Position numbers and translations under genes: made by a program
Shown here: positions 26,911 to 35,407 of the stretch, piece by piece
How the letters are laid out: each line of letters begins with the position of its first letter
Position numbering within the stretch: position 1 is the stretch's first letter
NCBI GenBank assembly: GCA_027489295.1
Contig: JAIYAA010000064.1
Coordinates: forward strand, 1-64,000
Length of the DNA: 64,000 nucleotides
From: Sphingomonadales bacterium
Lineage (GTDB): Bacteria; Pseudomonadota; Alphaproteobacteria; Sphingomonadales; Sphingomonadaceae
Direction: 5' to 3'
Notes under the pieces: generated by a model
Told to the model about the DNA's origin: nothing
Seen by the model: only the letters and a program-made list of their open reading frames with translations
Database searches by the model: none

Positions 26911-27855
26911 ATGGCGCTACCGGCACTCTTCCATCGTCTGCGGCTTCCCGTCATCGGCTCGCCGCTGTTCATCATCTCCGGCCCCGAACTGGTCATTGCC
27001 CAGTGCAAGGCCGGCATCGTCGGGTCGTTCCCGGCGCTGAACGCGCGGCCGCAGAGCCAGCTCGACGAGTGGCTGCACCAGATTACCGAGGAACTCGCCG
27101 CCTGGGACCGCGACCACCCGGAAACGCCCGCCGCCCCCTTTGCGGTCAACCAGATCGTCCACCGTTCGAACCCGCGGCTGGAGGAGGACGTCGCCACCTG
27201 TGCCAAATGGAAGGTGCCGATCGTCATCACCTCGCTCGGCGCACGACCTGAGCTCAACGACGCGGTGCATGGCTGGGGCGGCATCTCGCTCCATGACGTG
27301 ATCGACGACCGTTTCGCCCACAAGGCGATCGAAAAGGGCGCCGACGGGCTGATCCTGGTTGCCGCCGGCGCCGGTGGCCATGCCGGGCGCCTGAGCCCCT
27401 TCGCGCTGGTCCAAGAGGTGCGCGCATGGTTCGACGGGCCGGTGGCGCTGTCGGGCTCGATCGCGACCGGCGGCGCGATCCTGGCGGCGCAGGCGATGGG
27501 CGCCGACCTCGCCTATATCGGCTCGCCCTTCATCGCCACCGACGAGGCCAACGCCGTCGACGCCTACAAGCAGGCGATCGTCGACAGCCATGCCGAGGAC
27601 ATCGTCTATTCGAACCTGTTCACCGGCGTGCACGGCAATTATCTGCGCGCCTCGATCGTCAACGCCGGCCTCGACCCCGAAAACCTGCCCGAAAGCGATC
27701 CCAGCGCGATGAACTTCGGCGGCGCCAAGGCGTGGAAGGACATCTGGGGCTCGGGCCAGGGAATCGGCGCGGTGCACGCGGTGGAGCCGGCCGGCACGCG
27801 GATCGAGCGGATGCGCGCGGAATATGCCGCAGCGCGCGCCCGGCTGGCGCTGTAG
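26911..27855 (+). CDS. Nitronate monooxygenase-like FMN enzyme
   Basis: The 314-residue TIM-barrel protein begins LPVIGSPLFIISGPELV after a short leader and has the catalytic-His loop AAGAGGHAGRLSPF near residue 155, LSGSIATGGAI near 185 and MGADLAYIGSPF near 203 for FMN phosphate binding. The family oxidises alkyl nitronates with oxygen, detoxifying nitro compounds. It is also close to 2-nitropropane-dioxygenase-like enoyl reductases. The gene is convergent with the RcdA-like gene, 3 bases between stops. Confidence 0.87.
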   Translation: MALPALFHRLRLPVIGSPLFIISGPELVIAQCKAGIVGSFPALNARPQSQLDEWLHQITEELAAWDRDHPETPAAPFAVNQIVHRSNPRLEEDVATCAKWKVPIVITSLGARPELNDAVHGWGGISLHDVIDDRFAHKAIEKGADGLILVAAGAGGHAGRLSPFALVQEVRAWFDGPVALSGSIATGGAILAAQAMGADLAYIGSPFIATDEANAVDAYKQAIVDSHAEDIVYSNLFTGVHGNYLRASIVNAGLDPENLPESDPSAMNFGGAKAWKDIWGSGQGIGAVHAVEPAGTRIERMRAEYAAARARLAL

Positions 27856-27858
27856 CCC

Positions 27859-28317
27859 CTAGAAGGCGCCCGCCAGCCGATCGAGCATCCGCCGCGCCGG
27901 GCTGGGCACGGCGGCCGGCACGTCGAGCGACGAATCGAGCCGGGCGACCCGGCGGTACAGATCGATGCTCGACTGGACGATGCCGACGGCCTGGCCCGGC
28001 ATCTCCGCCAGCAGCGCCGCATCGGATTCGGGCGCCGGCCCAAGCCGCCGGGCGGGCGAACGGGCCTCGTCGATCTCCAGCTCCCCGGCATCCACCGCGC
28101 GCTGGGTGAGCAGCCAGGCGATGATGTGCATCAGGCGCGTGGTGACCTTGAGCGACTCGCAGGAAAAGGCGACGCGGTTCAGCGCGTCCAGCGACTCCCG
28201 CTCATCACGACCGAGCTGATCGAAATAGCCCCGCGCCTCGTCGGCCAGCACCATCGCCTCGACATAGAGCGAGTCGACCAGGCGACGATGGATCGTGGCG
28301 GTTTCCGGACCCCTCAT
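27859..28317 (-). CDS. DUF1465 protein, RcdA-like cell-cycle proteolysis adaptor
   Basis: The 152-residue helical protein has the DUF1465 pattern: VDSLYVEAMVLADEARGYFD near residue 14, an RDERESLDALNRVAFSCESLK helix and TTRLMHIIAWLLTQRAV near 59. The Caulobacter member RcdA helps deliver CtrA and other substrates to ClpXP. The role in sphingomonads is inferred from family membership only. The start is an ATG at 28317. A DUF465 gene lies 73 bases upstream on the same strand. Confidence 0.8.
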   Translation of the reverse strand: MRGPETATIHRRLVDSLYVEAMVLADEARGYFDQLGRDERESLDALNRVAFSCESLKVTTRLMHIIAWLLTQRAVDAGELEIDEARSPARRLGPAPESDAALLAEMPGQAVGIVQSSIDLYRRVARLDSSLDVPAAVPSPARRMLDRLAGAF

Positions 28318-28390
28318 GTCACCAGCCGTGCCACAGACGGTGTCGAAACGAAACGGCCAAAATCGGCGGCGCTGCGCCAGGCTGGAACGA

Positions 28391-28588
28391 TCACGCGATG
28401 ATATCCGGGATGAGCTGGTCCTCGAACAGCGAAATCTCGTCGCGCAGCTTGAGCTTGCGCTTCTTCAACCGGGCGATCTGCAGCTGGTCGCCGGTCCCGC
28501 TTCCCACAAGCGCCGCAATGGCTGCGTCCAAATCGCGATGCTCCGCGCGCAACGCTTCCAGCCGCCGCCGGATCTCGGTTTCGTCCAT
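28391..28588 (-). CDS. YdcH/DUF465 family small coiled-coil protein (first copy)
   Basis: From the ATG at 28588 the protein is 65 residues of charged helix: RRRLEALRAEHRDLDAAI, then QLQIARLKKRKLKLRDEI, the signature end of DUF465 (LKKxKLxLKDEI). An ATG at 28600 is also possible. Function is unknown for the family. A second DUF465 gene starts 160 bases away and runs in the opposite direction, so the two share a divergent control region. Confidence 0.85.
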   Translation of the reverse strand: MDETEIRRRLEALRAEHRDLDAAIAALVGSGTGDQLQIARLKKRKLKLRDEISLFEDQLIPDIIA

Positions 28589-28748
28589 CCACGCCCCCAT
28601 GCGCCCGATTCGTGTGGGCGAATGCCCTTGGCGCAGACCATCGCGACTTTTCCGCGGTCTGTCGATCAGTGATGATTCTGCACGCGACAAGTCGCGCAAA
28701 ACGTGATGTAGTTTGATCCCCTCGGACCCGTTGAAGGAGGACTGCTTC

Positions 28749-28901
28749 ATGCATACCGCGCATATTTCGGCACTTACGGCCAAACATACGCAGTTGGACA
28801 AGCGAATCGCTGCAGAGACGCAGCGCCCCCTCCCCGATCAGATGCTGTTAGCGCAATTGAAGAAACAGAAACTGCGCGTCAAGGAAGAGATAGCGCGCTA
28901 G
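28749..28901 (+). CDS. YdcH/DUF465 family small coiled-coil protein (second copy)
   Basis: The 50-residue protein starts at the ATG at 28749 after a strong GAAGGAGGA ribosome site. It reads HTAHISALTAKHTQLDKRI then LAQLKKQKLRVKEEIAR, the DUF465 ending. It is shorter than the copy at 28391-28588 but has the same two-part helix. A hairpin terminator at 29028-29056 follows. Function unknown. Confidence 0.85.
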   Translation: MHTAHISALTAKHTQLDKRIAAETQRPLPDQMLLAQLKKQKLRVKEEIAR

Positions 28902-29027
28902 CCGTTTCATCCACAGATTATTTACCGTGATCTTGCGCTCGCTCGGCGCGCCCACGCCGAGCGAGCCAAGTCCCATGGTCTCCGATGCAGCGAATCACAC
29001 GCACGGGACACCCCGGCGCTGACGAAA

Positions 29028-29056
29028 AAAGGGCCCGGCTTGGCGCCGAGCCCTTT
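29028..29056. terminator. Bidirectional intrinsic terminator
   Basis: AAAGGGCCCGGC (29028-29039) and GCCGAGCCCTTT (29045-29056) pair over 12 positions with one mismatch and a 5-base loop. An A-run precedes it, giving a U-tract for the minus-strand PilZ gene; the T-run serves the plus-strand DUF465 gene. Confidence 0.8.
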
Positions 29057-29088
29057 CGAAATGCATCCGGTAAGACCGCCGCTGGCGA

Positions 29089-29463
29089 TCAGCGCCGGGT
29101 CAGGATCGGTTTGACATAGACCGGTGTCTGCGTGCCGCCGCCCACGGGCTTGCGCGCAAGCTTCGGATCGATCTCGTTGTCAAACGCGACGCCAACACGC
29201 CCTTCGGCGGCCCAGGCGATCTTGCCCTTCACCCACCCGACGCCGCGCACCTCGATCTCCACCGGTGTTCGCAGCCCAATCGGCGCGGTAAACTCGGCCA
29301 TCAGGCCGCCCGAAGAAAGATTACGCACGCGCACCATGCCTGCGTCCGCGCCCTCCACGCGAAACTGCGCGGTCAGCAGCAGGCTGTCGCGGGCACCGCT
29401 CCGCTTGCCGGCGAAATCGTCGGCGGAAAGCGTTGTGGCAGGAAGTGTAGACTGCTGGTCCAT
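29089..29463 (-). CDS. PilZ domain c-di-GMP-binding protein
   Basis: The 124-residue protein is one PilZ domain. Both ligand motifs are intact: RxxxR as KRSGARD near residue 20-25 and [D/N]xSxxG as NLSSGGL near 48. The rest is the small beta barrel (VEIEVRGVGWVKGKIAW, GRVGVAFD). It is expected to bind c-di-GMP made by enzymes such as the cyclase at 21884-22771 or the GGDEF-EAL protein at 46488-48197. It stands alone between two strong terminators. Output is unknown. Confidence 0.9.
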   Translation of the reverse strand: MDQQSTLPATTLSADDFAGKRSGARDSLLLTAQFRVEGADAGMVRVRNLSSGGLMAEFTAPIGLRTPVEIEVRGVGWVKGKIAWAAEGRVGVAFDNEIDPKLARKPVGGGTQTPVYVKPILTRR

Positions 29464-29532
29464 TGTTGGCTCTCAAACGCGGATTCGCACCCGAAGGTGA
29501 GTAGACCAACAACTCTTAACGAAAGGATTAAC

Positions 29533-29569
29533 CGGAATCCGCTCCGGTATTTTGCCGGAGCGGATTCCG
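29533..29569 (-). terminator. Terminator of dksA
   Basis: A perfect 15-bp stem pairs 29533-29547 with 29555-29569 around a 7-base loop, 10 bases past the dksA stop codon. The U-tract on the minus strand is short and mixed. Confidence 0.8.
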
Positions 29570-29578
29570 ACGTAGATA

Positions 29579-30037
29579 TCACTCGTCCCGGCTGATCTTC
29601 TCGTTGCGCTCGTGCCGCTCCTGCGCCTCGACGGTCATCGTCGCGGTCGGGCGGGCTTCGAGGCGGCCGAGCGGAATCGGCTCGCCGGTCACTTCGCAAT
29701 AGCCATATTCGCCTTCATCGATCCGGCGCAGCGCCGCATCGATCTTGGAGATCAGCTTGCGCTGGCGATCGCGCGTGCGCAGTTCGATCGACCAGTCGGT
29801 CTCGCTGGAGGCGCGGTCGGTAAGATCGGCCTCGCGCAGCGGTTCCGATTGCAGCTGGTTCAGCGTGCCCGCCGCCTCGCGGTAGATCGCGTCCTTCCAG
29901 GCATTGAGCTTGTCGCGGAAATACTGCTGCTGCCGCGGATTCATGAAAGGTTCGTCGTCGGTTGGCCGATAACCGTCATCGCCGTCATTCGCGGCGGGAG
30001 GAACGTGCTCGTCAAAACGGCCCAAAACAGTTGCCAT
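29579..30037 (-). CDS. dksA: RNA polymerase-binding transcription factor DksA
   Basis: From the ATG at 30037 (GGAGAGTGGGA upstream) the protein is 152 residues: an N-terminal segment, a coiled coil (about residues 35-110, with DRASSETDWSIELRTRD at the tip) and a C-terminal globular part. The tip carries the two acidic residues needed for ppGpp synergy. The zinc-finger region YGYCEVTGEPIPLGRL keeps only one of four cysteines, as in alphaproteobacterial and other Cys-poor DksA proteins. It binds in the secondary channel of RNA polymerase to mediate the stringent response. Confidence 0.93.
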   Translation of the reverse strand: MATVLGRFDEHVPPAANDGDDGYRPTDDEPFMNPRQQQYFRDKLNAWKDAIYREAAGTLNQLQSEPLREADLTDRASSETDWSIELRTRDRQRKLISKIDAALRRIDEGEYGYCEVTGEPIPLGRLEARPTATMTVEAQERHERNEKISRDE

Positions 30038-30098
30038 TCCCACTCTCCACACCAGTCCCCCATTGGCGTGCCGCCGGGAGACCGCATTGCCCGCAGGC

Positions 30099-30127
30099 GC
30101 TATACTTTCGCGCTCAGCGGTTAACAA
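30099..30127 (-). promoter_or_regulatory. Candidate sigma-70 promoter of dksA
   Basis: On the minus strand TTGTTA (30127-30122) and TATAGC (30104-30099) are separated by exactly 17 bases, about 60 bases upstream of the dksA start. This is a near-consensus arrangement for a housekeeping promoter. Confidence 0.5.
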
Positions 30128-30173
30128 GCGGATGCTGCGAAAGCTTTTTGATGCAATTCCCTGTACTCCGGTA

Positions 30174-30209
30174 GAAATTAGCCCGTGCTGAACCGGACGG
30201 ACTAATTTC
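30174..30209. other. Interrupted inverted repeat upstream of the dksA promoter
   Basis: GAAATTAG (30174-30181) pairs with CTAATTTC (30202-30209), and inside it CCGT (30183-30186) pairs with ACGG (30197-30200). It could be an operator, or the end of the transcript from the gene at 30364. No U-tract follows. Confidence 0.5.
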
Positions 30210-30363
30210 CGGAGCGTAGCGCAACAAGTTCCCATGCCAAGATCGTTGCGCGTCCAACGTCGTCCTGAATCCGAACATTAACGCCGTGCGCCGCCCCCCG
30301 CGCGGCCTGGTGCCCGTCGACATCAGAGCTGCAGGAGGGGCATCGGCGGTGCGCATTATTCGG

Positions 30364-30801
30364 TCACGCCTTCAGCAGCGCCGCCTCGATTTCCGGTACC
30401 GGATGGTCGGTCAGATCCTTGGCCAGCTCGCCCGCCAGGCGTTCGGTGACGCTCGCATGATAATGTTTGCGAAGCTCGCCAAGCGTTTTGGGCGGTGCGA
30501 CGATGATCAGCGATTCGAAGCTGTTATGCAGCGCTTCGTCGCGAAGCATTTCCGCCACCTCGGCCGCGAAGCGATTTTCCTCCAATTGGTGGAAGTCGGT
30601 CTCGCCCATCGTGCCGCTCCCGGACGGGTTCGAGGCGGAACGCCCGGACGAATCGGTCTTCTGGTCGGAGGTCTTCGGGTTCGGGTGCAACTGCTTCTGC
30701 ACCACCTGCAGGTTGAGATATTCGGCATCGCCCTGGTTGCGCAGCATCAGCAGCTTGCGACCATCGGCGACCACTACCATCGCGTCGTGCGGAACCTCCA
30801 T
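30364..30801 (-). CDS. Host attachment family protein
   Basis: From the ATG at 30801, which follows AAGGAGAG, the protein is 145 residues. It starts VPHDAMVVVADGRKLLMLRNQGD and continues with FHQLEENRFAAEVAEML near residue 68 and FESLIIVAPPKTLGELRKHYH near 93, the pattern of the family first named for Agrobacterium attachment to plants and related to the eRF1-like BaeRF fold. The name reflects one phenotype; the biochemical role is unknown. It is divergent from serS. Confidence 0.8.
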   Translation of the reverse strand: MEVPHDAMVVVADGRKLLMLRNQGDAEYLNLQVVQKQLHPNPKTSDQKTDSSGRSASNPSGSGTMGETDFHQLEENRFAAEVAEMLRDEALHNSFESLIIVAPPKTLGELRKHYHASVTERLAGELAKDLTDHPVPEIEAALLKA

Positions 30802-30893
30802 GTGCGCTCTCCTTGTATCGGTTGGTAAGGGGAGGAACGGGTGGGCGGCCCCGGGGTTGCGCGGGGCACGGGCCCTCGCCATAGGCTAGGCCC

Positions 30894-32174
30894 ATGCACG
30901 ACATCCGCTTCCTTCGCGACCATCCCGAAACCTTCGACCAGGGCCTGGCCAAGCGTGGCCTGGAGCCGCAGTCGGAAGCGCTGCTGGCGCTCGACGAGCG
31001 CCGCCGCGCGCTGGTGACCGAGCTGCAGACCGGCCAGGCGCGCCGCAACGAAGCCTCCAAGGCGATCGGCGCGGCCAAGGCGAAGAAGGACGAGGACACC
31101 GCCGCCGCGCTGATGGCCGAGGTGACGATCCTCAAGGAACGGCTGCCGATGCTGGAGGCCGAGGAAAAGGCGGTGGGCGAGGAGCTGGAAGGCCGCCTCG
31201 CCGCCCTTCCCAACCTGCCCTATCCGGACGTGGCGCTGGGCGCGGACGAGAACGACAATGTGTTCGTCCACGAACGCGGCACCATCCCCGCCTTCGCGTT
31301 CACCGCCAGGGAGCACGACGCGATCGGCCCGGCGCTGGGCCTCGATTTCGAGACCGGCGCCGCGATGTCCGGCGCGCGCTTCACCTTCGTGCGCGGGGCC
31401 GCCGCCCGGCTCCACCGCGCGCTCGGCCAGTTCATGCTCGACACGCTGACCGGCAGCTATGGCTATGAGGAATGCGTGCCGCCGCTGCTGGTCCGCGACG
31501 AGGCGCTGTTCGGCACCGGCCAGCTGCCCAAGTTTTCCGAAGACCTGTTCCAGACCACTGACGGTCGCTGGCTGATCCCCACCGCCGAGGTGAGCCTGAC
31601 CAACGCGGTGCGCGAAAAGATCCTGAGCGAGGAGGAGCTCCCCCTCCGCCTCACCGCGCTCACCGCCTGCTTCCGTTCCGAGGCGGGTGCGGCCGGCCGC
31701 GACACGCGCGGCTTCATCCGCCAGCACCAATTCGAGAAGGTCGAGATGGTGTCGATCACCACCCCCGACCAGTCCGAGGCCGAGCATGAGCGAATGACCG
31801 ACGCCGCCGAGGACGTGCTGACCAAATTGGGCCTCGCCTTCCGCCGGATGAAGCTGTGCAGCGGCGACATGGGCTTCACCGCTGCCCGCACCTACGACCT
31901 CGAAGTGTGGCTGCCCGGCCAGGACCGCTATCGCGAGATCTCGTCCTGCTCGACCTGCGCCGATTTCCAGGCGCGCCGGATGAATGCGCGCTACCGCCCA
32001 GAAGGCGAAAAGGGCACACGCTTCGTCCACACGCTCAACGGCTCGGGCCTGGCGGTCGGCCGCACGCTCGTCGCGGTGCTGGAGAACTATCAGCAGGAAA
32101 ACGGCGCGGTCGCGGTGCCGGCGGTGCTCCAGAGCTATCTGGGCGGGCTGACGCTGCTCGAGCCGCGCGGCTGA
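30894..32174 (+). CDS. serS: Seryl-tRNA synthetase
   Basis: The 426-residue class II synthetase has the N-terminal tRNA-binding coiled coil (about residues 30-100, opening [18 protein letters not shown]), motif 2 as [20 protein letters not shown] near 265, and motif 3 as [18 protein letters not shown] near 380. It charges tRNA-Ser. The TGA stop shares one base with the surE start (TGATG), so serS-surE are co-translated and the genes after surE probably belong to the same transcript. Confidence 0.97.
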   Translation: MHDIRFLRDHPETFDQGLAKRGLEPQSEALLALDERRRALVTELQTGQARRNEASKAIGAAKAKKDEDTAAALMAEVTILKERLPMLEAEEKAVGEELEGRLAALPNLPYPDVALGADENDNVFVHERGTIPAFAFTAREHDAIGPALGLDFETGAAMSGARFTFVRGAAARLHRALGQFMLDTLTGSYGYEECVPPLLVRDEALFGTGQLPKFSEDLFQTTDGRWLIPTAEVSLTNAVREKILSEEELPLRLTALTACFRSEAGAAGRDTRGFIRQHQFEKVEMVSITTPDQSEAEHERMTDAAEDVLTKLGLAFRRMKLCSGDMGFTAARTYDLEVWLPGQDRYREISSCSTCADFQARRMNARYRPEGEKGTRFVHTLNGSGLAVGRTLVAVLENYQQENGAVAVPAVLQSYLGGLTLLEPRG

Positions 32175-32941
32175 TGCGGATCCTCCTCACCAACGACGAC
32201 GGCTATCACGCCCGCGGCTTGGCGGTCCTGGAGCGGATCGCGCGGACGCTTTCGGACGATATCACCGTCGTCGCGCCCGCCGAGGAGCAATCGGGCAAGG
32301 GCCGCTCGCTGACCCTCACCGAGCCGTTCCGCGTCCGCCGCCACGGCGACAATCGCTATGCGGTGAAGGGTACGCCGACCGATTGCGTGATGTTCGCGCT
32401 CGCCGAGGTGATGAAGGACGCCAAGCCCGATCTGATCCTCTCCGGCGTCAATCGCGGCGGCAACCTCGCCGAGGACGTCAGCTATTCGGGCACCGTCTCT
32501 GCGGCGATGGAAGGCGCGCTGGCAGGCATCCGCTCGATCGCGCTCAGCCAGCGCTACGCCCGCAGTGGCATGGGCGACGCGGTGCCGTTCGACACCGCCG
32601 AGACCTGGGGCGAGCGCGCGCTGCGCCCGCTGCTCGACATGGACTGGGCCCCGCGCACGATGGTCAACATCAATTTTCCGCCGGTCGAAGCGGACGCGGT
32701 GCAGGGCATCAAGGTCGTTGCGCAGGGCCTGCGCGATTATGGCCGGGTGGCGCTCGACAAGCGCCTCGATCCGCGCGGCTTCCCCTATTACTGGCTGGCG
32801 ATGGGGCGCCTGCCGCACCAGCCGATGCCGGATACCGATCTCGATGCGATCGAGGCCGGCTTCGTCACGGTAACGCCGCTGCACCTCGACCTAACCCACC
32901 GCGAGTCGATGGATCGCCTACGCGGCGCCTATACGGGCTGA
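32174..32941 (+). CDS. surE: 5'/3'-nucleotidase SurE
   Basis: The 255-residue protein starts [16 protein letters not shown], the metal-site motif with two adjacent Asp, and has VNRGGNLAEDVSYSGTVSAAMEG near residue 95, both diagnostic for SurE. It dephosphorylates nucleoside monophosphates, with stress-survival phenotypes in other bacteria. The start shares a base with the serS stop. In many proteobacteria surE is followed by pcm; here an EamA-like small membrane protein follows instead. Confidence 0.95.
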   Translation: MRILLTNDDGYHARGLAVLERIARTLSDDITVVAPAEEQSGKGRSLTLTEPFRVRRHGDNRYAVKGTPTDCVMFALAEVMKDAKPDLILSGVNRGGNLAEDVSYSGTVSAAMEGALAGIRSIALSQRYARSGMGDAVPFDTAETWGERALRPLLDMDWAPRTMVNINFPPVEADAVQGIKVVAQGLRDYGRVALDKRLDPRGFPYYWLAMGRLPHQPMPDTDLDAIEAGFVTVTPLHLDLTHRESMDRLRGAYTG

Positions 32942-32947
32942 GCGCAG

Positions 32948-33298
32948 ATGCCGATGCTGGATCGCCTGCTGCCGATCGGGCTGCTGTTCGTCTCCAACAT
33001 CTTCATGACCTTCGCCTGGTACGGCCATCTGAAGTTCAAGCATGCGCCGATCCTGCTGGTGATTCTTACCAGCTGGGGCATCGCGCTGATCGAATATTGC
33101 TTCGCGATTCCGGCGAACCGCATGGGCAGCGCGGTCTATTCGGCAGCGCAGCTCAAGGGCATGCAGGAGGTGATCACCCTCACCGTCTTCGCCGGCTTCT
33201 CGGTGCTGTACCTGGGGCAGAAGATCACACTCAACCACCTCATCGGCTTCGCGCTGATCGCGGCGGGCGCCTTCTTCCTGTTCCGCACGCACAGCTGA
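32948..33298 (+). CDS. DMT family protein (DUF486)
   Basis: The 116-residue protein has four hydrophobic helices (about 6-25, 36-52, 73-90, 94-112) and the DUF486 pattern FVSNIFMTFAWYGHLKF near the start and EYCFAIPANRMG near residue 50. It resembles half of a drug/metabolite transporter and may act as a dimer. Substrate is unknown. It starts 6 bases after surE, so it belongs to the same operon. Confidence 0.88.
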   Translation: MPMLDRLLPIGLLFVSNIFMTFAWYGHLKFKHAPILLVILTSWGIALIEYCFAIPANRMGSAVYSAAQLKGMQEVITLTVFAGFSVLYLGQKITLNHLIGFALIAAGAFFLFRTHS

Positions 33299-33341
33299 AC
33301 CGGGGCGCGGCCGGGGCGTTCCTCCCGCAGAGGAGAGTGCC

Positions 33342-33482
33342 ATGAACCCCGAACCGACCCGTGAAACCCCCGAAACCCAGCCCGGCACGGCGCATCAGCC
33401 CGACGGCACCGACAGCTCGGCCGAATGGAACGCCGAGATCGCCGACGAGAACATGATCCCGGACGAAGATCCGGCGGCATGA
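33342..33482 (+). CDS. Small acidic protein of 46 residues
   Basis: An ATG at 33342 follows the ribosome site AGAGGAGAG and opens a 46-codon frame rich in Pro, Thr, Glu and Asp, ending IADENMIPDEDPAA. There are no hydrophobic segments and no cysteines; the product is probably disordered and strongly acidic. It sits 43 bases after the DUF486 gene and just before a terminator, as the last gene of the serS-surE transcript. I recognise no family. Confidence 0.6.
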   Translation: MNPEPTRETPETQPGTAHQPDGTDSSAEWNAEIADENMIPDEDPAA

Positions 33483-33488
33483 ATGCAC

Positions 33489-33516
33489 GGGGCGGCACCC
33501 GATGGGATGCCGCCCC
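33489..33516. terminator. Hairpin between the small acidic gene and the M2 peptidase gene
   Basis: GGGGCGGCA (33489-33497) and TGCCGCCCC (33508-33516) form a perfect 9-bp stem, with CCC/GGG able to pair inside. It lies between two convergent stops and can serve both. Confidence 0.65.
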
Positions 33517-33524
33517 GCTGATCC

Positions 33525-35348
33525 TCACCAGCCCTGGGGCTGACCCTTGTTCTGTTCGTCGAGCCACTTCTTGAGCGGCGCGAAATACTCCATCATCGCC
33601 TTGCCCGAGATTTCGCGGCTGCCGCTGAAGGTCTGCAGCGCATCCGGCCAGGGCTTGGAGGCTCCCATCTCCAGCATCTTGTTCAGCCGAGCACCGACTT
33701 CCTTGTTGCCATAGAAGCTGCAGCGATGCAGCGGGCCCTTCCAGCCCGCCTGATCGCACGCCGCCTTGTAGAACTGGAACTGGAGCAGCCGCGCGAGGAA
33801 GTAGCGCGTGTACGGCACGCTGCCCGCGACGTGATACTTGGCGCCGGCATCGAACCTGGTCTCGTCGCGCGCCACCGGCGGCACGATGCCCTGATATTGC
33901 AGGCGCAGCTTGTTCCAGCCCGCCTCATACTGGTTCGCCGGGATGGTACCGTCGAAGATCTGCCAGCGATACTTGTCGACGAGCAGGCCGAACGGCAGGA
34001 ACGCCACCTTGTCCATCGCCTGGCGGAGCAGCAGGCCGATATCCTTGTCGGCGCTCGGCACCTGGGAGCGATCGAGCAGGCCGATCTGCACCAGATATTC
34101 CGGCGTGATCGAGAGTGCCACGAAATCGCCGATCGCCTCGTGGAAGCCGTCGTTGGCACCGTTGCGGTACAGCGCCGGCTGCGCCTGATAGGCGCGCTGA
34201 TAGTAATTATGGCCGAGCTCGTGGTGGATCGTGACGAAATCGTCCGAATTCACCTTGATGCACATCTTGATGCGCACATCGTTCTTCTCGTCGATATCCC
34301 AGGCCGAGGCGTGGCACAGCACTTCGCGATCGGCCGGCTTCAGGAACAGCGAGCGCTCCCAGAAGGTGCCCGGCAGCGGTGCAAAGCCGAGCGAGGAATA
34401 GAAACCCTCGCCGGTCTGGACCATCTTCTTCCAGTCGTAGCGCTTGGCCTGGAGCAGATCGCCCACGTCATAGCCGAGGTCGCCCGCCCCCTTGGGCGCG
34501 ACCACGTCGTAAATGTTGCCCCATTCCTGCGCCCACATGTTGCCGAGCAGATCGGCGCGGATCGGGCCGGTCCTGGCCTGCACCGCGTCGCCGTACTTCT
34601 CGTTGAGCTTGCGCCGGACATAGGTATGGAGCGCGACGTAGAGCGGCTTCACCTCGCCCCACAGCTTGTCGGTCATCGCGGCGAATTCGGCCGGCGGCAT
34701 GTCATAGCCCGAGCGCCACAGCGCGCCGGTATCGGCGAAGCCCAGCTCCTTCGAGCCCTGGTTCGCGATGCCGACCAGCTTGGTGTACTCGGGGCGCATC
34801 GGCGCGCCGACATTGTCGTTCCAGCTGACCCACATCTCCTTGAGCTCGTTGGGGTCGCGGCTGGTGCCCATCGCGGCCTCGATGTCGCTGCCGTTGATCG
34901 GCTTGCCGGCACGCATGCCCTTGCCCTTGGCGTAGAAGGAGCCGAGCCTGGTCGAGATGTCGCTCAGCGCTTGCGCGGCGCCCGGCGTGGTCGGCGCGGG
35001 CAGCACCAGCGCGGCACGGAGCATGGTAAGCTGGCGCTGCTGCTCGGGGGTGAGGCCCGGTGCCTTCTGCAGCCGCGCGGCGTCGAGCGCGAAGCGGACC
35101 GCCATCTCGGTGCCCTTGGCGCCGTAATCGGCGGCGAGCGCATCGGTATCGTCAGTGATGTAGGTGGCGTTCACCCAGGCGACGCGCGAGGAGGTCAGCG
35201 TGAAGGCCGCCATCTCCTGCTGCGCCCGGGTAAGGAAGGCCGCGGCGTCGGCGGCGGTCGGCGCGGGCGCGCTGGCGGTCTGCTGCGACTGGGCAGGTGC
35301 CGCCAGCATCACGGCGAGTGCCGCGAGCGAAAGGCCGGTACGGATCAT
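33525..35348 (-). CDS. M2 family metallopeptidase (ACE-like peptidyl-dipeptidase), exported
   Basis: From the ATG at 35348 the protein is 607 residues with a Sec signal peptide ending near PAQSQQ. The zinc site HHELGHNYYQ (HExxH) lies near residue 378 and the third ligand Glu in FHEAIGDFVAL about 24 residues later, as in angiotensin-converting enzyme. The family removes C-terminal dipeptides. Bacterial members are found in Xanthomonas and Sphingomonadaceae among others. It probably works in the periplasm on peptides; no peptide transporter is adjacent. Confidence 0.93.
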   Translation of the reverse strand: MIRTGLSLAALAVMLAAPAQSQQTASAPAPTAADAAAFLTRAQQEMAAFTLTSSRVAWVNATYITDDTDALAADYGAKGTEMAVRFALDAARLQKAPGLTPEQQRQLTMLRAALVLPAPTTPGAAQALSDISTRLGSFYAKGKGMRAGKPINGSDIEAAMGTSRDPNELKEMWVSWNDNVGAPMRPEYTKLVGIANQGSKELGFADTGALWRSGYDMPPAEFAAMTDKLWGEVKPLYVALHTYVRRKLNEKYGDAVQARTGPIRADLLGNMWAQEWGNIYDVVAPKGAGDLGYDVGDLLQAKRYDWKKMVQTGEGFYSSLGFAPLPGTFWERSLFLKPADREVLCHASAWDIDEKNDVRIKMCIKVNSDDFVTIHHELGHNYYQRAYQAQPALYRNGANDGFHEAIGDFVALSITPEYLVQIGLLDRSQVPSADKDIGLLLRQAMDKVAFLPFGLLVDKYRWQIFDGTIPANQYEAGWNKLRLQYQGIVPPVARDETRFDAGAKYHVAGSVPYTRYFLARLLQFQFYKAACDQAGWKGPLHRCSFYGNKEVGARLNKMLEMGASKPWPDALQTFSGSREISGKAMMEYFAPLKKWLDEQNKGQPQGW

Positions 35349-35407
35349 GGTGCTAAGTCCCCGGAAAACAACAATGGCGCGGACCCTGCCGCGCCACCCC
35401 TGCCCCG

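Larger units (their letters stand above)
30038..30363. other. 326-base intergenic region upstream of dksA
   Basis: No coding frame is supported. It contains a candidate sigma-70 promoter for dksA at 30099-30127 and, further upstream, an interrupted hairpin at 30174-30209. Confidence 0.6.
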
